From Taibaiella sp. (GTDB lineage Bacteria; Bacteroidota; Bacteroidia; Chitinophagales; Chitinophagaceae): 64,000 nt of DNA. The notes under the pieces were generated by a model that made no database searches, was not told the DNA's origin, and saw nothing but the letters and a program-made list of their open reading frames with translations. Positions within the stretch are counted from its first letter, which is position 1; every line of letters begins with the position of its first letter. Positions 42,136-52,055 of the stretch are shown piece after piece. The stretch is from the NCBI GenBank assembly GCA_016786705.1, contig JAEUVV010000008.1:1-64000 (forward strand), written 5' to 3'. The position numbers and the translations under genes were made by a program.

Positions 42136-45100
42136 ATGGCAAGGCTTTTCGGCTCTATATATGACTATTTCGCATCACATAAAACTGTTTTCTGGTGCGT
42201 TTTTATTATACTGTTCCTAGTAGTGGGTGCCGGGGCATCCCGCATCCGCTTTGAGAGCAATATCAATAAAATGATCCCACATGACCCCAATATTGAGGCC
42301 ATGAACAACATTTTAAATCATACCAAAACCGGCGAGCAACTCATTTTCACCCTCCGGCTCAAGGACAGTACCAAAACGGACCCCGATCTACTGATCCAAA
42401 GGCAGCAGGAACTGCAGCAAGCCCTCCTTACCCTGAGCCCGCGATATATCCAAAGCATTCAAAGCCTGCAGGACGCAGGTAAAGAGCAGGCATTTAGCGA
42501 CCTGGCCATCAATTACTTACCCATTTTCCTGGACAGTAGTGATTACCAGAAAATAGACAGTATCACCCAAGTGCCGGACCTGGAAGCGCACTTCCAAAAA
42601 CTACATCATCTGTTATTGTCGCCAGCCGGGATGGTCGCCAAAAATTTTGCCGCTTCAGACCCATTGAACATGACCCCTTTGGCATTCAATAAGTTGCAGG
42701 CACTTAGTTTTGATCCCAACTTTGAATTATACAATGGTTACATTTTCAACAGCAAGCTGAATAAGCTTAACTTCTTTGTTACACCAACCTTAGGAGCCGG
42801 GGAAACCGGGAAAAACAAACCTTTTGTTGCCGGGCTGGACCAGCTTCTTGCACAATTCAAACAAAAGCACCCCGATACTGATGTAATGTACTTCGGCGGC
42901 CTGGCCGTTGGTGTTGCCAATGCCGCACAAATGCAAACGGATACCATTGTTACCCTCTCGCTGACCATCGTATTGCTCCTGGGCCTGACCTATTATGTAT
43001 TCCGGAGAAAGCGTATCTCCTTCATTATCATCGTTCCTGTACTATTCGGTGCCCTATTTGGCATGAGTATTACCGCCTTGCTGACCGAGCAGGTCTCGAT
43101 TATCGCGATAGGCGCCGGGGCGATCATCCTCGGTATCGCGGTCGATTTCTCAGTGCACTTCATGAGCCATACGCGTACGGTTTCAAGCATCAAAGAAACG
43201 GTATCCGGGCTCAGTACACCATTAACCCTGGGTGCCATTACGACCATAGGTGCTTTCTATGCCTTACGTTTTGCGCATGCGCCCCTATTGCGCGATTTAG
43301 GCACCTTTGCCTCCTTTAGCCTTATGGGCGCTTCATTATTCACCCTGATCCTTTTACCCCACATAAGTCCTAAGCCCAAACAGGCAGGCAAGGATAACCT
43401 TATAGATAAACTTGCGGCGCGCAAACCAGAAGGTAATAAATGGCTGCTGGCATTAGTGATACTGGCGACTCCAGTGCTCTGGTATTTTTCGAAAAATGTA
43501 GGTTTTGACAGTAATTTAATGAACCTGAACTACATGAGCCCGGAACTCAAAAAAGCGGAGCAGGAGTTAAATAAAGACAATGCTTATGCCCTCAGCTCCT
43601 TATCCCTGCTGACAAAAAGTGATTCGGAAGAAGGGGCGCTGCAAAAAATGGAACAACAGCAGGGACTGTTGCAACAATTAAAATCGGATAGCCTGATACG
43701 GAACGCGATAAATCCCGGCAGCATCCTGCCTTCCCTGGCAACACAAAAAGAGCGCATCAACAGGTGGAAAGCCTACTGGACCCCTGAAAAGGTAAACGAG
43801 GTGCTTCAAAAAGTCAACCAGGGCGCTCAAAAAGCAGGTTTCGCGGATGGGGCCTTTGAAGCATTTTCCTATACCCTCAACCGTGATTATGAACCATTTG
43901 ACAGCAGCACCCGGGCTTTTCTTAAAGAAATGCTCCCCAGTTCTTTTGCGCAAAACGGTAAAGACTTCTACAGCATCAGCACGGTGAAAGTAATGCCAGG
44001 AAAAAGAGCTGAAGTCCTGGAAACATTTAATAAAACGCAAAATGTAACCGCTACCGACCGGCAATCTGTTTCAGAAAAACTACTGGCGCTATTGAAAGAT
44101 GATTTCAATAATTTATTGCTTATATCCGGGGGACTGGTATTTATCGCCTTACTGATCGCTTATGGCCGCTTTGAGCTGGCCCTGATCTCCTTCCTGCCCA
44201 TGGCCGTTTCCTGGATCTGGATCACGGGCCTGATGCGTATTTTAGGATTGGAATTCAATGTGGTCAATATCGTGATCGCCACCTTACTATTCGGCCTGGG
44301 CGATGATTACAGTATCTTTATGATGGACAGCCTGATGGAAAAATACCGGACGGGAAAAAACCATATAAAATCAGCCAGGTCAGCGGTTTACCTTTCCGTA
44401 CTGACCACGGTGACCGGCCTGGGCACTTTAATTTTCGCCCAGCACCCGGCTTTACAGTCGATTGCCCTGATCGCGGTTATAGGGCTGATCTGTGTCGTAT
44501 TCGTGTCGCAGGTATTACAACCCTTCCTGTTCAACTTTTTGATCCAAAGCCGGGCGGACAAAGGTTTTATGCCTTTTACCATTTTATCGCTTACCAAATC
44601 TGTTTTTTCCTTCAGCTATTTTGTAATCGGCTGCCTGCTGGTATCCCTTGCCGGGCTATTCCTCGTCAAACTAAAGTTGCTGGGTAATAAAAGAGGTAAG
44701 TACGTTTTTCATTACATACTTTCCAAATATACCGGTAGTGTTATTTACCTGAATCATAAGTTTAATCAAAAAATTATAAAAGACCCGAAGGTCAATTTCG
44801 ACCAGCCGGCGGTATACATCGCCAACCACAGCTCTTTTTTAGATATCCTCATTATGACCATGCTGCACCCGAAACTGGTTTTACTGACCAATAAATGGGT
44901 GTACCGCTCCCCGGTATTCGGCGCCGTGGTGCGCATGGCCGAGTATTACCCGGTAGCAGATGGCGCAGCGGAAAGTATTGAACCTTTGAAAGACCTGGTG
45001 GCCAGGGGCTATAGTATTGTTGTGTTTCCCGAAGGTACCCGTTCCCGGACAGACAAAATTGCCCGTTTTCACAAAGGCGCTTTCTATATTTCAGAGGAAC

Positions 45101-45963
45101 TCAAGCTGGACATTGTGCCGGTCATTCTTCACGGGGTACATTATACAATGCAGAAAGGAGATTTCCTGCTGAAGAACGGCTTTATGCATATAGAAGCATT
45201 GGCACCCATTCCTTATGCGGACCGCGCCTGGGGTGATACCGTTAAAGAAAGGACTAAAAACATTTCACAATATTTCCGGAAAGAATTCAACCATGTTAAA
45301 GAGGTCATAGAAACGCCTTCCTATTTCCGGGAGCAGATGATCAAGGGCAGTATCTACAAAGGGCCGGTGCTGGAATGGTATTGCCGGATCAAAACGCGGC
45401 TGGAAAATAATTACGAATTACTGCACGACATCCTGCCCCGGGAAGGTACTTTTTATGATCTGGGCTGCGGATATGGCTTCGCCACTTATTTATTACACTG
45501 GGCCAGCGATAAGCGCCATTTTATAGGGGTGGATTACGATGAAGAAAAAATCATTACGGCGCAACACCATTATAAAAAGACGGAAAAAATAAATTTCGAG
45601 GTCGGGGATATCTCCTCCTACAACTTATTGCCCTGTAACGGCATTATAATAAGCGATGTATTACATTACCTCACACCGGAAGAACAAATGAAGGTGCTGG
45701 AAAAATGCTACGCGGCACTGGAACCGGGCGGTATTTTAATCATCAGGGACGGGGTAAAAGAGCTGGGTGCCAGGCATAAAGGCACAGAGCTTTCCGAGCG
45801 GTTCAGCACGAATATCCTGGGCTTCAACAAAACCAAAAATGAGCTTCATTTTATTTATCAAAAAGACATTGAAAATTGGGCGGCAAAGCAAGGAATGGCG
45901 ATAAAGGTTATAGATAACACTAAAAATACGAGTAACATTATGATGTTACTGTATAAGTCATAA
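42136..45963 (+). CDS. MMPL transporter fused to PlsC-like acyltransferase and methyltransferase
   Basis: 1275 residues in three parts. Residues 1-860: an MMPL/RND exporter with two six-span halves (spans near 15, 280-430, then 655-830), each with the internal charged motif; examples are GAGAIILGIAVDFSVHFMSH and LLFGLGDDYSIFMMDSLME. Residues about 870-1065: a glycerolipid acyltransferase domain with NHSSFLD (HX4D) near 895 and FPEGTRSR near 970. Residues about 1075-1275: a class I methyltransferase with TFYDLGCGYGFATYLLHW near 1100 and GDISSYNL. MMPL exporters move lipids or hydrophobic products. The joined enzymes suggest assembly and export of one lipid class. Related pieces occur in aryl polyene or flexirubin clusters, but no such cluster lies next to this gene. 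Confidence 0.9.
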   Translation: MARLFGSIYDYFASHKTVFWCVFIILFLVVGAGASRIRFESNINKMIPHDPNIEAMNNILNHTKTGEQLIFTLRLKDSTKTDPDLLIQRQQELQQALLTLSPRYIQSIQSLQDAGKEQAFSDLAINYLPIFLDSSDYQKIDSITQVPDLEAHFQKLHHLLLSPAGMVAKNFAASDPLNMTPLAFNKLQALSFDPNFELYNGYIFNSKLNKLNFFVTPTLGAGETGKNKPFVAGLDQLLAQFKQKHPDTDVMYFGGLAVGVANAAQMQTDTIVTLSLTIVLLLGLTYYVFRRKRISFIIIVPVLFGALFGMSITALLTEQVSIIAIGAGAIILGIAVDFSVHFMSHTRTVSSIKETVSGLSTPLTLGAITTIGAFYALRFAHAPLLRDLGTFASFSLMGASLFTLILLPHISPKPKQAGKDNLIDKLAARKPEGNKWLLALVILATPVLWYFSKNVGFDSNLMNLNYMSPELKKAEQELNKDNAYALSSLSLLTKSDSEEGALQKMEQQQGLLQQLKSDSLIRNAINPGSILPSLATQKERINRWKAYWTPEKVNEVLQKVNQGAQKAGFADGAFEAFSYTLNRDYEPFDSSTRAFLKEMLPSSFAQNGKDFYSISTVKVMPGKRAEVLETFNKTQNVTATDRQSVSEKLLALLKDDFNNLLLISGGLVFIALLIAYGRFELALISFLPMAVSWIWITGLMRILGLEFNVVNIVIATLLFGLGDDYSIFMMDSLMEKYRTGKNHIKSARSAVYLSVLTTVTGLGTLIFAQHPALQSIALIAVIGLICVVFVSQVLQPFLFNFLIQSRADKGFMPFTILSLTKSVFSFSYFVIGCLLVSLAGLFLVKLKLLGNKRGKYVFHYILSKYTGSVIYLNHKFNQKIIKDPKVNFDQPAVYIANHSSFLDILIMTMLHPKLVLLTNKWVYRSPVFGAVVRMAEYYPVADGAAESIEPLKDLVARGYSIVVFPEGTRSRTDKIARFHKGAFYISEELKLDIVPVILHGVHYTMQKGDFLLKNGFMHIEALAPIPYADRAWGDTVKERTKNISQYFRKEFNHVKEVIETPSYFREQMIKGSIYKGPVLEWYCRIKTRLENNYELLHDILPREGTFYDLGCGYGFATYLLHWASDKRHFIGVDYDEEKIITAQHHYKKTEKINFEVGDISSYNLLPCNGIIISDVLHYLTPEEQMKVLEKCYAALEPGGILIIRDGVKELGARHKGTELSERFSTNILGFNKTKNELHFIYQKDIENWAAKQGMAIKVIDNTKNTSNIMMLLYKS

Positions 45964-46115
45964 ACACTACAAATCGGCCCCTGGCAGGTTATTAATTGGC
46001 TCAATGCGGCGAAATGCATAAATTTGAGCCTGCTTTTTACCGGGATTACTACTTAATATGTTGCGTGAAGGTCAGGTAGCAAAATAAATAAAAGAACGAT
46101 AAATTAAATTATATA

Positions 46116-47372
46116 ATGAGTAAATTAAGTGCATTAGCAGAATCATTGGTGGGTTCGGAAATTGTCAAACTGGGCAATGAAATTAATAACAGGATCGCGC
46201 AGGGCGCAGAGATCTACAATTATACGATCGGCGATTTTAACCCGGCGATTTTCCCGATTTCAGCTGTTTTAAGAGATGAGATCATAAAGGCCTACCAGGA
46301 AGGTTTTACTAATTATCCACCTGCTGATGGCATATTACCTTTACGCAAAGCAGTATCCAAATTTATTAAAGACTACCAGCATATAGACTACGAGGTCAAC
46401 GAGATCCAGATCTCCTGTGGTGGCCGTCCTTTTATCTATACCCTGTTCCGTACTTTAGTGGACCCAGGCGATAAAGTGATCTATGCGGTTCCTTCCTGGA
46501 ACAATAATCACTATACCAGCATCTGCCAGGGACAGGCCTGCGAGATCAATGCGCTGCCAGAAAATGATTTTATGCCTTCTGTTGAGGATATACAGGCAAA
46601 TATCCGGGACGCAGTACTGCTTTGCTTATGTACCCCGCAAAACCCGACCGGCACAACTTTAAGCAAAGAAAAATTACAACAGATCTGTGACCTGGTAATT
46701 GCCGAAAACAATCGCCGCGGACCAGATGAAAAGAAGCTGTACGTACTGTTTGACCAGATGTATGCCACGCTTACCTTTGGCGCAACGACTCACTTCCACC
46801 CGGTACAGTTAAACCCGGCCATGAAGGAGTACACGATATCCCTGGATGGTGTTTCAAAAGCATTTGCGGGTACGGGGGTACGTGTAGGCTGGGGCCTGGG
46901 ACCGGCTAAGGTGATCGCGAAAATGAAAGCATTGATGAGCCATATAGGTACCTGGGCGCCTATGGCGGAGCAGGTAGCAACAGCCGCGTTCTTAAATAAT
47001 GAAACTGCTGTAAAAGAAGCGTTGCATACCCATAAACAAAAAATAGAAGAGCGGCTTTTAATGATCAATAATAACATCGTTGCTTTAAAAGCTAAAGGTT
47101 ACCCGATAGATGCGATAGCCCCGCAGGCAGCCATCTATATGACGATCAAAATAGATCTAAAAGGCAAATCTTATAAAGGTAAAGCGTTTAGCACTCAAGA
47201 GGAGGTTACCCAGTTTTTAATGGACGAGGTAGGCATCGCACTTGTTCCGTTCTACTGCTTTGGTGCTGACAAAGAATCTCCCTGGTACCGCATAAGTGTA
47301 GGCACCGCCCGCATGGAAGACCTGGAGAAAGTATTCCAAAAAATGGAAACAGTGTTCGCGCAACTCAATTAA
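46116..47372 (+). CDS. Pyridoxal phosphate-dependent aminotransferase
   Basis: 418 residues, fold type I, class I/II. Visible: TNYPPADGILPLRKAVSKFI near residue 68, ISCGGRPFIYTLFRTLVDPGDKV near 95, CTPQNPTGTTLS near 175 (substrate/PLP asparagine), LYVLFDQMYATL near 210 with the D-x-x-Y pair and SLDGVSKAFAGTGVRVGWG near 245 containing the PLP lysine. It transfers an amino group between an amino acid and a 2-oxo acid; aspartate is the commonest substrate for close families. Single gene, 150 bases after the MMPL fusion, with a strong terminator behind it. Confidence 0.92.
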   Translation: MSKLSALAESLVGSEIVKLGNEINNRIAQGAEIYNYTIGDFNPAIFPISAVLRDEIIKAYQEGFTNYPPADGILPLRKAVSKFIKDYQHIDYEVNEIQISCGGRPFIYTLFRTLVDPGDKVIYAVPSWNNNHYTSICQGQACEINALPENDFMPSVEDIQANIRDAVLLCLCTPQNPTGTTLSKEKLQQICDLVIAENNRRGPDEKKLYVLFDQMYATLTFGATTHFHPVQLNPAMKEYTISLDGVSKAFAGTGVRVGWGLGPAKVIAKMKALMSHIGTWAPMAEQVATAAFLNNETAVKEALHTHKQKIEERLLMINNNIVALKAKGYPIDAIAPQAAIYMTIKIDLKGKSYKGKAFSTQEEVTQFLMDEVGIALVPFYCFGADKESPWYRISVGTARMEDLEKVFQKMETVFAQLN

Positions 47373-47392
47373 AATAACTATAAAAGTTCAGG

Positions 47393-47425
47393 AAAATCCC
47401 CGGCTTAATAAAGCCGGGGATTTTT
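47393..47425 (+). terminator. Terminator of the aminotransferase gene
   Basis: AAATCCCCGGCTT (47394-47406) and AAGCCGGGGATTT (47411-47423) form a 13-bp GC-rich stem with loop AATA, followed by TTTTT. Confidence 0.85.
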
Positions 47426-47513
47426 ATAACAGGTAAATACAAACTCAAAAAACAGATATAGCTTCAGGCAAGATTTAAATATTAGATTATTTAAAATTTA
47501 AAATAATATTAAC

Positions 47514-47521
47514 TAAATTTG
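47514..47521 (+). promoter_or_regulatory. TAnnTTTG element before the HhH protein gene
   Basis: TAAATTTG is an exact match, 20 bases before the ATG at 47542. The AT-rich upstream sequence has no TTG at the -33 position. Confidence 0.4.
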
Positions 47522-47541
47522 AATCATTAAAGCCTGTGTTT

Positions 47542-48474
47542 ATGAAAGGAAAGGAAGTCACAGTTACCCTTACACAGCGACAGATCTGGGGGATAGCTAT
47601 ATTAGCGGCACTCATTATTATCGCCGTCGTCTGCTGGCGGCTGATTCCTTCCCTGAATTCAACAGAACGGCAGGCAGACCCGGCCGTGGTAGACTGGACC
47701 AAACAACAGTCGGACTCTAATGCCCTATATGACTATCCGCCGGGCAGGGAACCGGCCGGCCGGGATTATAAAACCAGTGTACAGCAACAACTGTTTACCT
47801 TTGACCCGAATACCGCTTCTTTAAATGACCTGGTACGCCTGGGCCTTAGGCCTAAGGTGGCCCAAACAATCATCAATTATCGCAATAAGGGCGGCAGATT
47901 TTATAAAAAAGAAGATTTCGCCAAAATTTACACCCTTTCGGAGCAGGACTACAAACGCCTGCTACCCTATATTAAAATAAGCGAAAATAGCCCAAGACAA
48001 TACCCAGCTGCTGCAAAAAACTTTAGCAGCCGGCCAACTTCAGACAGCAGTGCAAGCCCCTACCCTCAAAAACAAAACAAACCGGTATTGGTCAATACCG
48101 CCGGGCCCGAAGAGCTGATGCAACTCAGGGGCATAGGCAACGGATATGCTAATCGTATCATTAAATACCGGGATATACTGGGGGGCTACCACAAAATAGA
48201 ACAGTTAAAAGAGGTCTATGGCATGACCGACAGCCTTTATGAGGCCATTAAGCCCTTCATCGTTATAGAGCCCCAGCATATCAAAACCATTGCGATAAAC
48301 AGTGCCAGTGAGCAGGAACTATATAAACATCCCTATATCCGGAAAATGGCTAAGTATGTAATCAGCTACAGGAATGAGATAGGGGGATTTAAGCAAGTGG
48401 AAGATTTTAAACAGGTTCCTTTGATTAATGAGGAAATTTATCGTAAAATTGTACCTTATTTGAGCTTGAAATAA
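47542..48474 (+). CDS. Membrane-anchored helix-hairpin-helix protein (ComEA-like)
   Basis: 310 residues. One N-terminal span (QIWGIAILAALIIIAVVCWRL) anchors it. Three helix-hairpin-helix regions follow: LGLRPKVAQTIINYRNKGGR (about 105-125), LRGIGNGYANRIIKYRDILG (about 195-215) and the third near 270 (RKMAKYVISYRNEIGG). A GTG at 47536 is possible, but the ATG six bases on is in the better position. Periplasmic or cytoplasm-facing HhH proteins bind DNA; ComEA-like ones act in DNA uptake. A DNA-binding role is likely, competence itself unproven here. It precedes the acyl-CoA dehydrogenase gene by 17 bases. Confidence 0.85.
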   Translation: MKGKEVTVTLTQRQIWGIAILAALIIIAVVCWRLIPSLNSTERQADPAVVDWTKQQSDSNALYDYPPGREPAGRDYKTSVQQQLFTFDPNTASLNDLVRLGLRPKVAQTIINYRNKGGRFYKKEDFAKIYTLSEQDYKRLLPYIKISENSPRQYPAAAKNFSSRPTSDSSASPYPQKQNKPVLVNTAGPEELMQLRGIGNGYANRIIKYRDILGGYHKIEQLKEVYGMTDSLYEAIKPFIVIEPQHIKTIAINSASEQELYKHPYIRKMAKYVISYRNEIGGFKQVEDFKQVPLINEEIYRKIVPYLSLK

Positions 48475-48491
48475 TTAATATTTGAATACAT

Positions 48492-49634
48492 ATGGATTTT
48501 AAGTACACCGAAACGCAGCAACAGATTGCTGAAATGGTTAGAGACTTTGCAAACAAAGAGATCCGTCCGAAGATGATGGAGTGGGACGAATCACAGTATT
48601 TCCCGGTTGAACTGTTCCACAAAATGGGAGAATTAGGCCTGATGGGTGTTTTGGTGCCTCAAAAATACGGCGGTTCTGAATTATCTTATTTCGAATATGT
48701 AACGGTAGTATCTGAAGTAGCGAAAGTATGCAGCTCTATAGGCCTGTCTACCGCGGCCCACAACTCACTATGTACCGGTCACATCCTTTACTTCGGCAAT
48801 GAAGAGCAAAAGAGCAAATACCTTCCGAAATTAGCTTCCGGAGAATGGATCGGAGCATGGGGCCTTACAGAAGCCAATACAGGTTCTGATGCGGGTAACA
48901 TGCGATGTACCGCAACTAAAGATGGAGATGACTGGATCCTGAACGGTACCAAAAACTGGATCACGCACGGTATTACAGGTAATGTAGCAGTAGTACTGGC
49001 GCGCACCGGTGAACCAAGAACAAAGAATAATGTAACTGCTTTCATCGTTGAAAAAGGCACCCCGGGTTTTACTGCCGGTAAAAAAGAAAATAAGCTGGGG
49101 ATGCGTGCTTCTGAAACCGCTGAGCTGGTTTTTGACAACTGCCGCATTTCTGACGCCCAACGTATGGGCGAGGTAGGTGAAGGCTTTAAGCAAGCCATGA
49201 AGGTACTTGATGGTGGCCGTATCTCTATCGCTGCCCTTTCATTAGGTATCGCTAAAGGCGCTTATGAAGCCGCGGTGAAGTATTCCAAAGAACGCCAGCA
49301 GTTCGACCAGCCTATCGCTAATTTCCAGGCTATCGCTTTTAAATTAGCAGATATGGCCGTGAAGATCGAAGCCGCTGAAATGCTGATCTACCAGGCTGCC
49401 GACCTGAAAAACCGTGGCGAAAAAATGACTAAAGAATCCGCGATGGCAAAAATGTATGCTTCTGAAATCTGTGTACAGGTAGCTACAGACGCCGTTCAGG
49501 TGTTTGGCGGTTATGGTTATACCAAAGACTTCCCTGTTGAGAAGTTTTACCGTGACTCAAAATTATGTACCATCGGGGAAGGAACTACAGAGATCCAGAA
49601 ACTGGTCATTTCCAGGGATATTTTAAACATGTAA
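48492..49634 (+). CDS. Acyl-CoA dehydrogenase
   Basis: 380 residues, the short/medium-chain type. N-terminal MDFKYTETQQQIAEMVRDFA; flavin-binding AWGLTEANTGSDAGNMRCTA near residue 120 and NWITHGITG near 156; the second half has IAKGAYEAAVKYSKERQQFDQPI near 250. The catalytic glutamate is in CTIGEGTTEIQKLVISRDIL at the C-terminus. FAD-dependent alpha,beta-dehydrogenation of an acyl-CoA in beta-oxidation or amino-acid degradation, handing electrons to electron-transfer flavoprotein. It follows the HhH gene by 17 bases, but the functions look unrelated. Confidence 0.95.
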   Translation: MDFKYTETQQQIAEMVRDFANKEIRPKMMEWDESQYFPVELFHKMGELGLMGVLVPQKYGGSELSYFEYVTVVSEVAKVCSSIGLSTAAHNSLCTGHILYFGNEEQKSKYLPKLASGEWIGAWGLTEANTGSDAGNMRCTATKDGDDWILNGTKNWITHGITGNVAVVLARTGEPRTKNNVTAFIVEKGTPGFTAGKKENKLGMRASETAELVFDNCRISDAQRMGEVGEGFKQAMKVLDGGRISIAALSLGIAKGAYEAAVKYSKERQQFDQPIANFQAIAFKLADMAVKIEAAEMLIYQAADLKNRGEKMTKESAMAKMYASEICVQVATDAVQVFGGYGYTKDFPVEKFYRDSKLCTIGEGTTEIQKLVISRDILNM

Positions 49635-49652
49635 TCTTCACGATAAAATATT

Positions 49653-49685
49653 AAAAGCACTATTCCAAAAGAGTAGTGCTTTTTT
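49653..49685 (+). terminator. Terminator of the acyl-CoA dehydrogenase gene
   Basis: AAAAGCACTA (49653-49662) and TAGTGCTTTT (49674-49683) pair perfectly, with a T run after. It lies 18 bases after the stop. Confidence 0.8.
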
Positions 49686-49834
49686 GTTTATCCCTTAATG
49701 GCTATAACTACCATTATCACCATTAGCCATAAATAACTAAAAGAGGTTTCCACAGCCGCTAACGCTGCGGTCGACATGGCGGCCTGAGTTTAAGCTCAAG
49801 AAAATGAAGCTTTATGACAGAAGCTTGTCCTGCC

Positions 49835-50413
49835 CTAGCTATGAATCTTAATATCCAGCAATTGATAAAACTCGCGCAGGATCGCAGGATGTCCCGGCCA
49901 GGCCGGGGAGGTAGTCAGGTTACCGTCTGTAACCGCATCAGTAGGCGGCACATCCTGGTAATGCCCCCCGGCCAAGGTCACTTCGGGGCCGACGGCCGCA
50001 TAGGCAGTCAATTTACGTCCCTGTACCACGCCAGCTGCTGTCAGCACCTGGATGCCATGACAGATGGCGGCCACAGGCTTATTGGTATCAAAAAAATGTT
50101 TGGTTATTTCCAGCACCTTAGGTTCCAGGCGAATGTATTCCGGCGCACGGCCACCGGTAATGTATAAGCCATCATAATCGGCCACATTTACCGCATCAAA
50201 ATCTTTGTTGATCGTAAAATTATGCCCCCGAAGTTCCGCGTAAGTCTGGAAGCCTACAAAATCATGGATCGCGGTCGCGATCTGTTCGCCAGATCTTTTA
50301 CCCGGACAGATAACATCAACTGCACAGCCAACAGAAAGTAAAGCCTGGAAAGGGACCATTAATTCGTAATCTTCTACGAAGTCACCTGCCAGCATTAAGA
50401 TTTTCTTGTTCAT
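49835..50413 (-). CDS. DJ-1/PfpI family protein
   Basis: 192 residues, one flavodoxin-like domain. [20 protein letters not shown] carries the conserved acidic residue, and the nucleophile elbow is [17 protein letters not shown] near residue 112 with the catalytic cysteine. [13 protein letters not shown] near 85 precedes it. Family members include proteases, glyoxalase III/deglycases and class I amidotransferase-like proteins; this one fits the PfpI subgroup, likely protecting against glyoxals or oxidation. It lies 38 bases downstream of the oxidase gene and may share its transcript. Confidence 0.9.
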   Translation of the reverse strand: MNKKILMLAGDFVEDYELMVPFQALLSVGCAVDVICPGKRSGEQIATAIHDFVGFQTYAELRGHNFTINKDFDAVNVADYDGLYITGGRAPEYIRLEPKVLEITKHFFDTNKPVAAICHGIQVLTAAGVVQGRKLTAYAAVGPEVTLAGGHYQDVPPTDAVTDGNLTTSPAWPGHPAILREFYQLLDIKIHS

Positions 50414-50451
50414 CTTTTATGAATTAATAAGTGAATAAAATTATTTTTTCG

Positions 50452-51873
50452 CTATCCCACACGATACTCCGGCAATATTTTCCCCGGGTTCAGGATATTA
50501 TTGGGGTCAAATAGTTTTTTGATGCCCCGCATCAGTTGCAACTCAACTTCCGAAAACACAATGTCCATAAAATCTTTTTGAACATAACCGATACCATGCT
50601 CCCCGCTTAAGGTCCCGCCAAGTGATTTGGTGTACACAAACAATTCCCGGATCGCCTTAGGCAACTCATGCTTCCAGACCTCATCCGGCATATTGTTTTT
50701 CAAAATATTCACATGCAGGTTACCATCGCCGGCATGCCCATAACAGATACTGTCGAAACCGTAGGCTTTACCTAACTCTTTCACCTTAGCCAGGAGCTGT
50801 GGCAATTTTGCCCGGGGCACAACAGTGTCCTCTTCTTTATAAATCGAGGAAGCTTTCGCAGCCTCACCGGTTACCCTGCGCAATCGCCACAATTTGTCTT
50901 TATCTTTTTGATTATCGGCAAAGAGCACTTCACCGGTACTAAACTGTGCTAAAACCTGTACAATACCTTCGATCTCCTGCATCAGGTAAGCTTCTTCCTG
51001 CCCATCTACTTCGATCAGCAAATGCGCCTGTATCGCTTCGGGTAGCGGGATAGAGTAATCGCCGATAAATTTCCGGGCGGCCATGATGGCGTCTCTTTCC
51101 ATAAACTCCAGAGCAGAGGGCGTATAACCGGCTAAAAACACTTTATTGACCGCCTGGCAGGCTTCTTCCGCTGAATAGAAAGGCACCAGGATCAGCAGGT
51201 CTTTAGCTGGCTGGGGCAATAATTTCAATACAATTTTAGTGATCACGGCCAGCGTACCTTCAGAGCCTACGACCAACTGGGTGAGATTATAGCCGGTCGC
51301 ATTTTTCAAGGTATTAGCGCCGGTCCAGATCACCGAACCGTCCGGCAATACTACTTCCAGGTTGAGCACATAATCCTTCACCACACCATATTTTACCGCC
51401 CTTGCGCCCCCGGAGTTTTCCGCAACATTACCACCAATAAAACAGGAGCCCTTGCTGGCCGGGTCTACCGGGTAAAACAAACCCTGCTCCCGCACCGCGT
51501 TTTGTAACACTTCTGTGATCACACCCGGCTCTGTTGTTACCTGGAAATTTTCCACATCAATGTCCAATATTCTATTCATACGCCGCATATCCAGCACGAT
51601 GCTGCCCAATACCGGCAAACAGCCTCCGCTCAGGCCCGTACCGGCCCCTCTGGGGGTAATGACCAGTTTATGCTCATTGCAATATACCAATATTTTACTT
51701 ACCTCTTCTGTAGTCTGGGGCTGTAGTACAAGCTCAGGAAGGAACACAAAATCCTCGGTATGGTCCGCACCCGCTATATGCAGGTTTTCAGAGTCAGTCA
51801 ATACCCGCTGCGGGCCTAATACTGAATTGAAGAAATCCAATACCTCTTGTTGTGTAAGCTCATTTGTATGCAT
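50452..51873 (-). CDS. FAD-linked oxidase, GlcD/D-lactate dehydrogenase type
   Basis: 473 residues from the ATG at 51873 (a GTG two codons earlier is the alternative). The N-terminal FAD-binding 4 domain has VITPRGAGTGLSGGCLPVLG near residue 75 and ENSGGARAVKYGVVKDYVL near 155. The C-terminal cap domain has DSICYGHAGDGNLHVNILKN near 375 and LGGTLSGEHGIGYVQKDFMD near 420. It oxidises a 2-hydroxy acid (glycolate, D-lactate or D-2-hydroxyglutarate). Complete glycolate oxidase needs GlcE and GlcF, which are absent here, so a stand-alone D-lactate-type dehydrogenase is more probable. Confidence 0.92.
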   Translation of the reverse strand: MHTNELTQQEVLDFFNSVLGPQRVLTDSENLHIAGADHTEDFVFLPELVLQPQTTEEVSKILVYCNEHKLVITPRGAGTGLSGGCLPVLGSIVLDMRRMNRILDIDVENFQVTTEPGVITEVLQNAVREQGLFYPVDPASKGSCFIGGNVAENSGGARAVKYGVVKDYVLNLEVVLPDGSVIWTGANTLKNATGYNLTQLVVGSEGTLAVITKIVLKLLPQPAKDLLILVPFYSAEEACQAVNKVFLAGYTPSALEFMERDAIMAARKFIGDYSIPLPEAIQAHLLIEVDGQEEAYLMQEIEGIVQVLAQFSTGEVLFADNQKDKDKLWRLRRVTGEAAKASSIYKEEDTVVPRAKLPQLLAKVKELGKAYGFDSICYGHAGDGNLHVNILKNNMPDEVWKHELPKAIRELFVYTKSLGGTLSGEHGIGYVQKDFMDIVFSEVELQLMRGIKKLFDPNNILNPGKILPEYRVG

Positions 51874-52030
51874 TGCCACTGGGGTTATTTTTAATAAATA
51901 TACAATAACAAGGTAGTACTTTCCTGGATTTTCTTGCGCAGGTATACTAAGTCAGCAATAAAGTGCGGCTACATCAATAAAATTATCAGGAGCATAACAC
52001 AATTCTATAGCCTGCTTCAGAATAAGGTTT

Positions 52031-52038
52031 TAATTTTG
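52031..52038 (+). promoter_or_regulatory. TAnnTTTG element before the MFS gene
   Basis: TAATTTTG exactly matches TAnnTTTG, 17 bases before the ATG at 52056. No good TTG upstream. Confidence 0.4.
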
Positions 52039-52055
52039 CTTCCTTTTTTGCGCTT

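Noticed and set aside
49740..49800. CCGCTAACGCTGCGG and GAGTTTAAGCTC short repeats after the acyl-CoA dehydrogenase
   Set aside because: Too short and not paired like the cassette-like spacers; probably chance.
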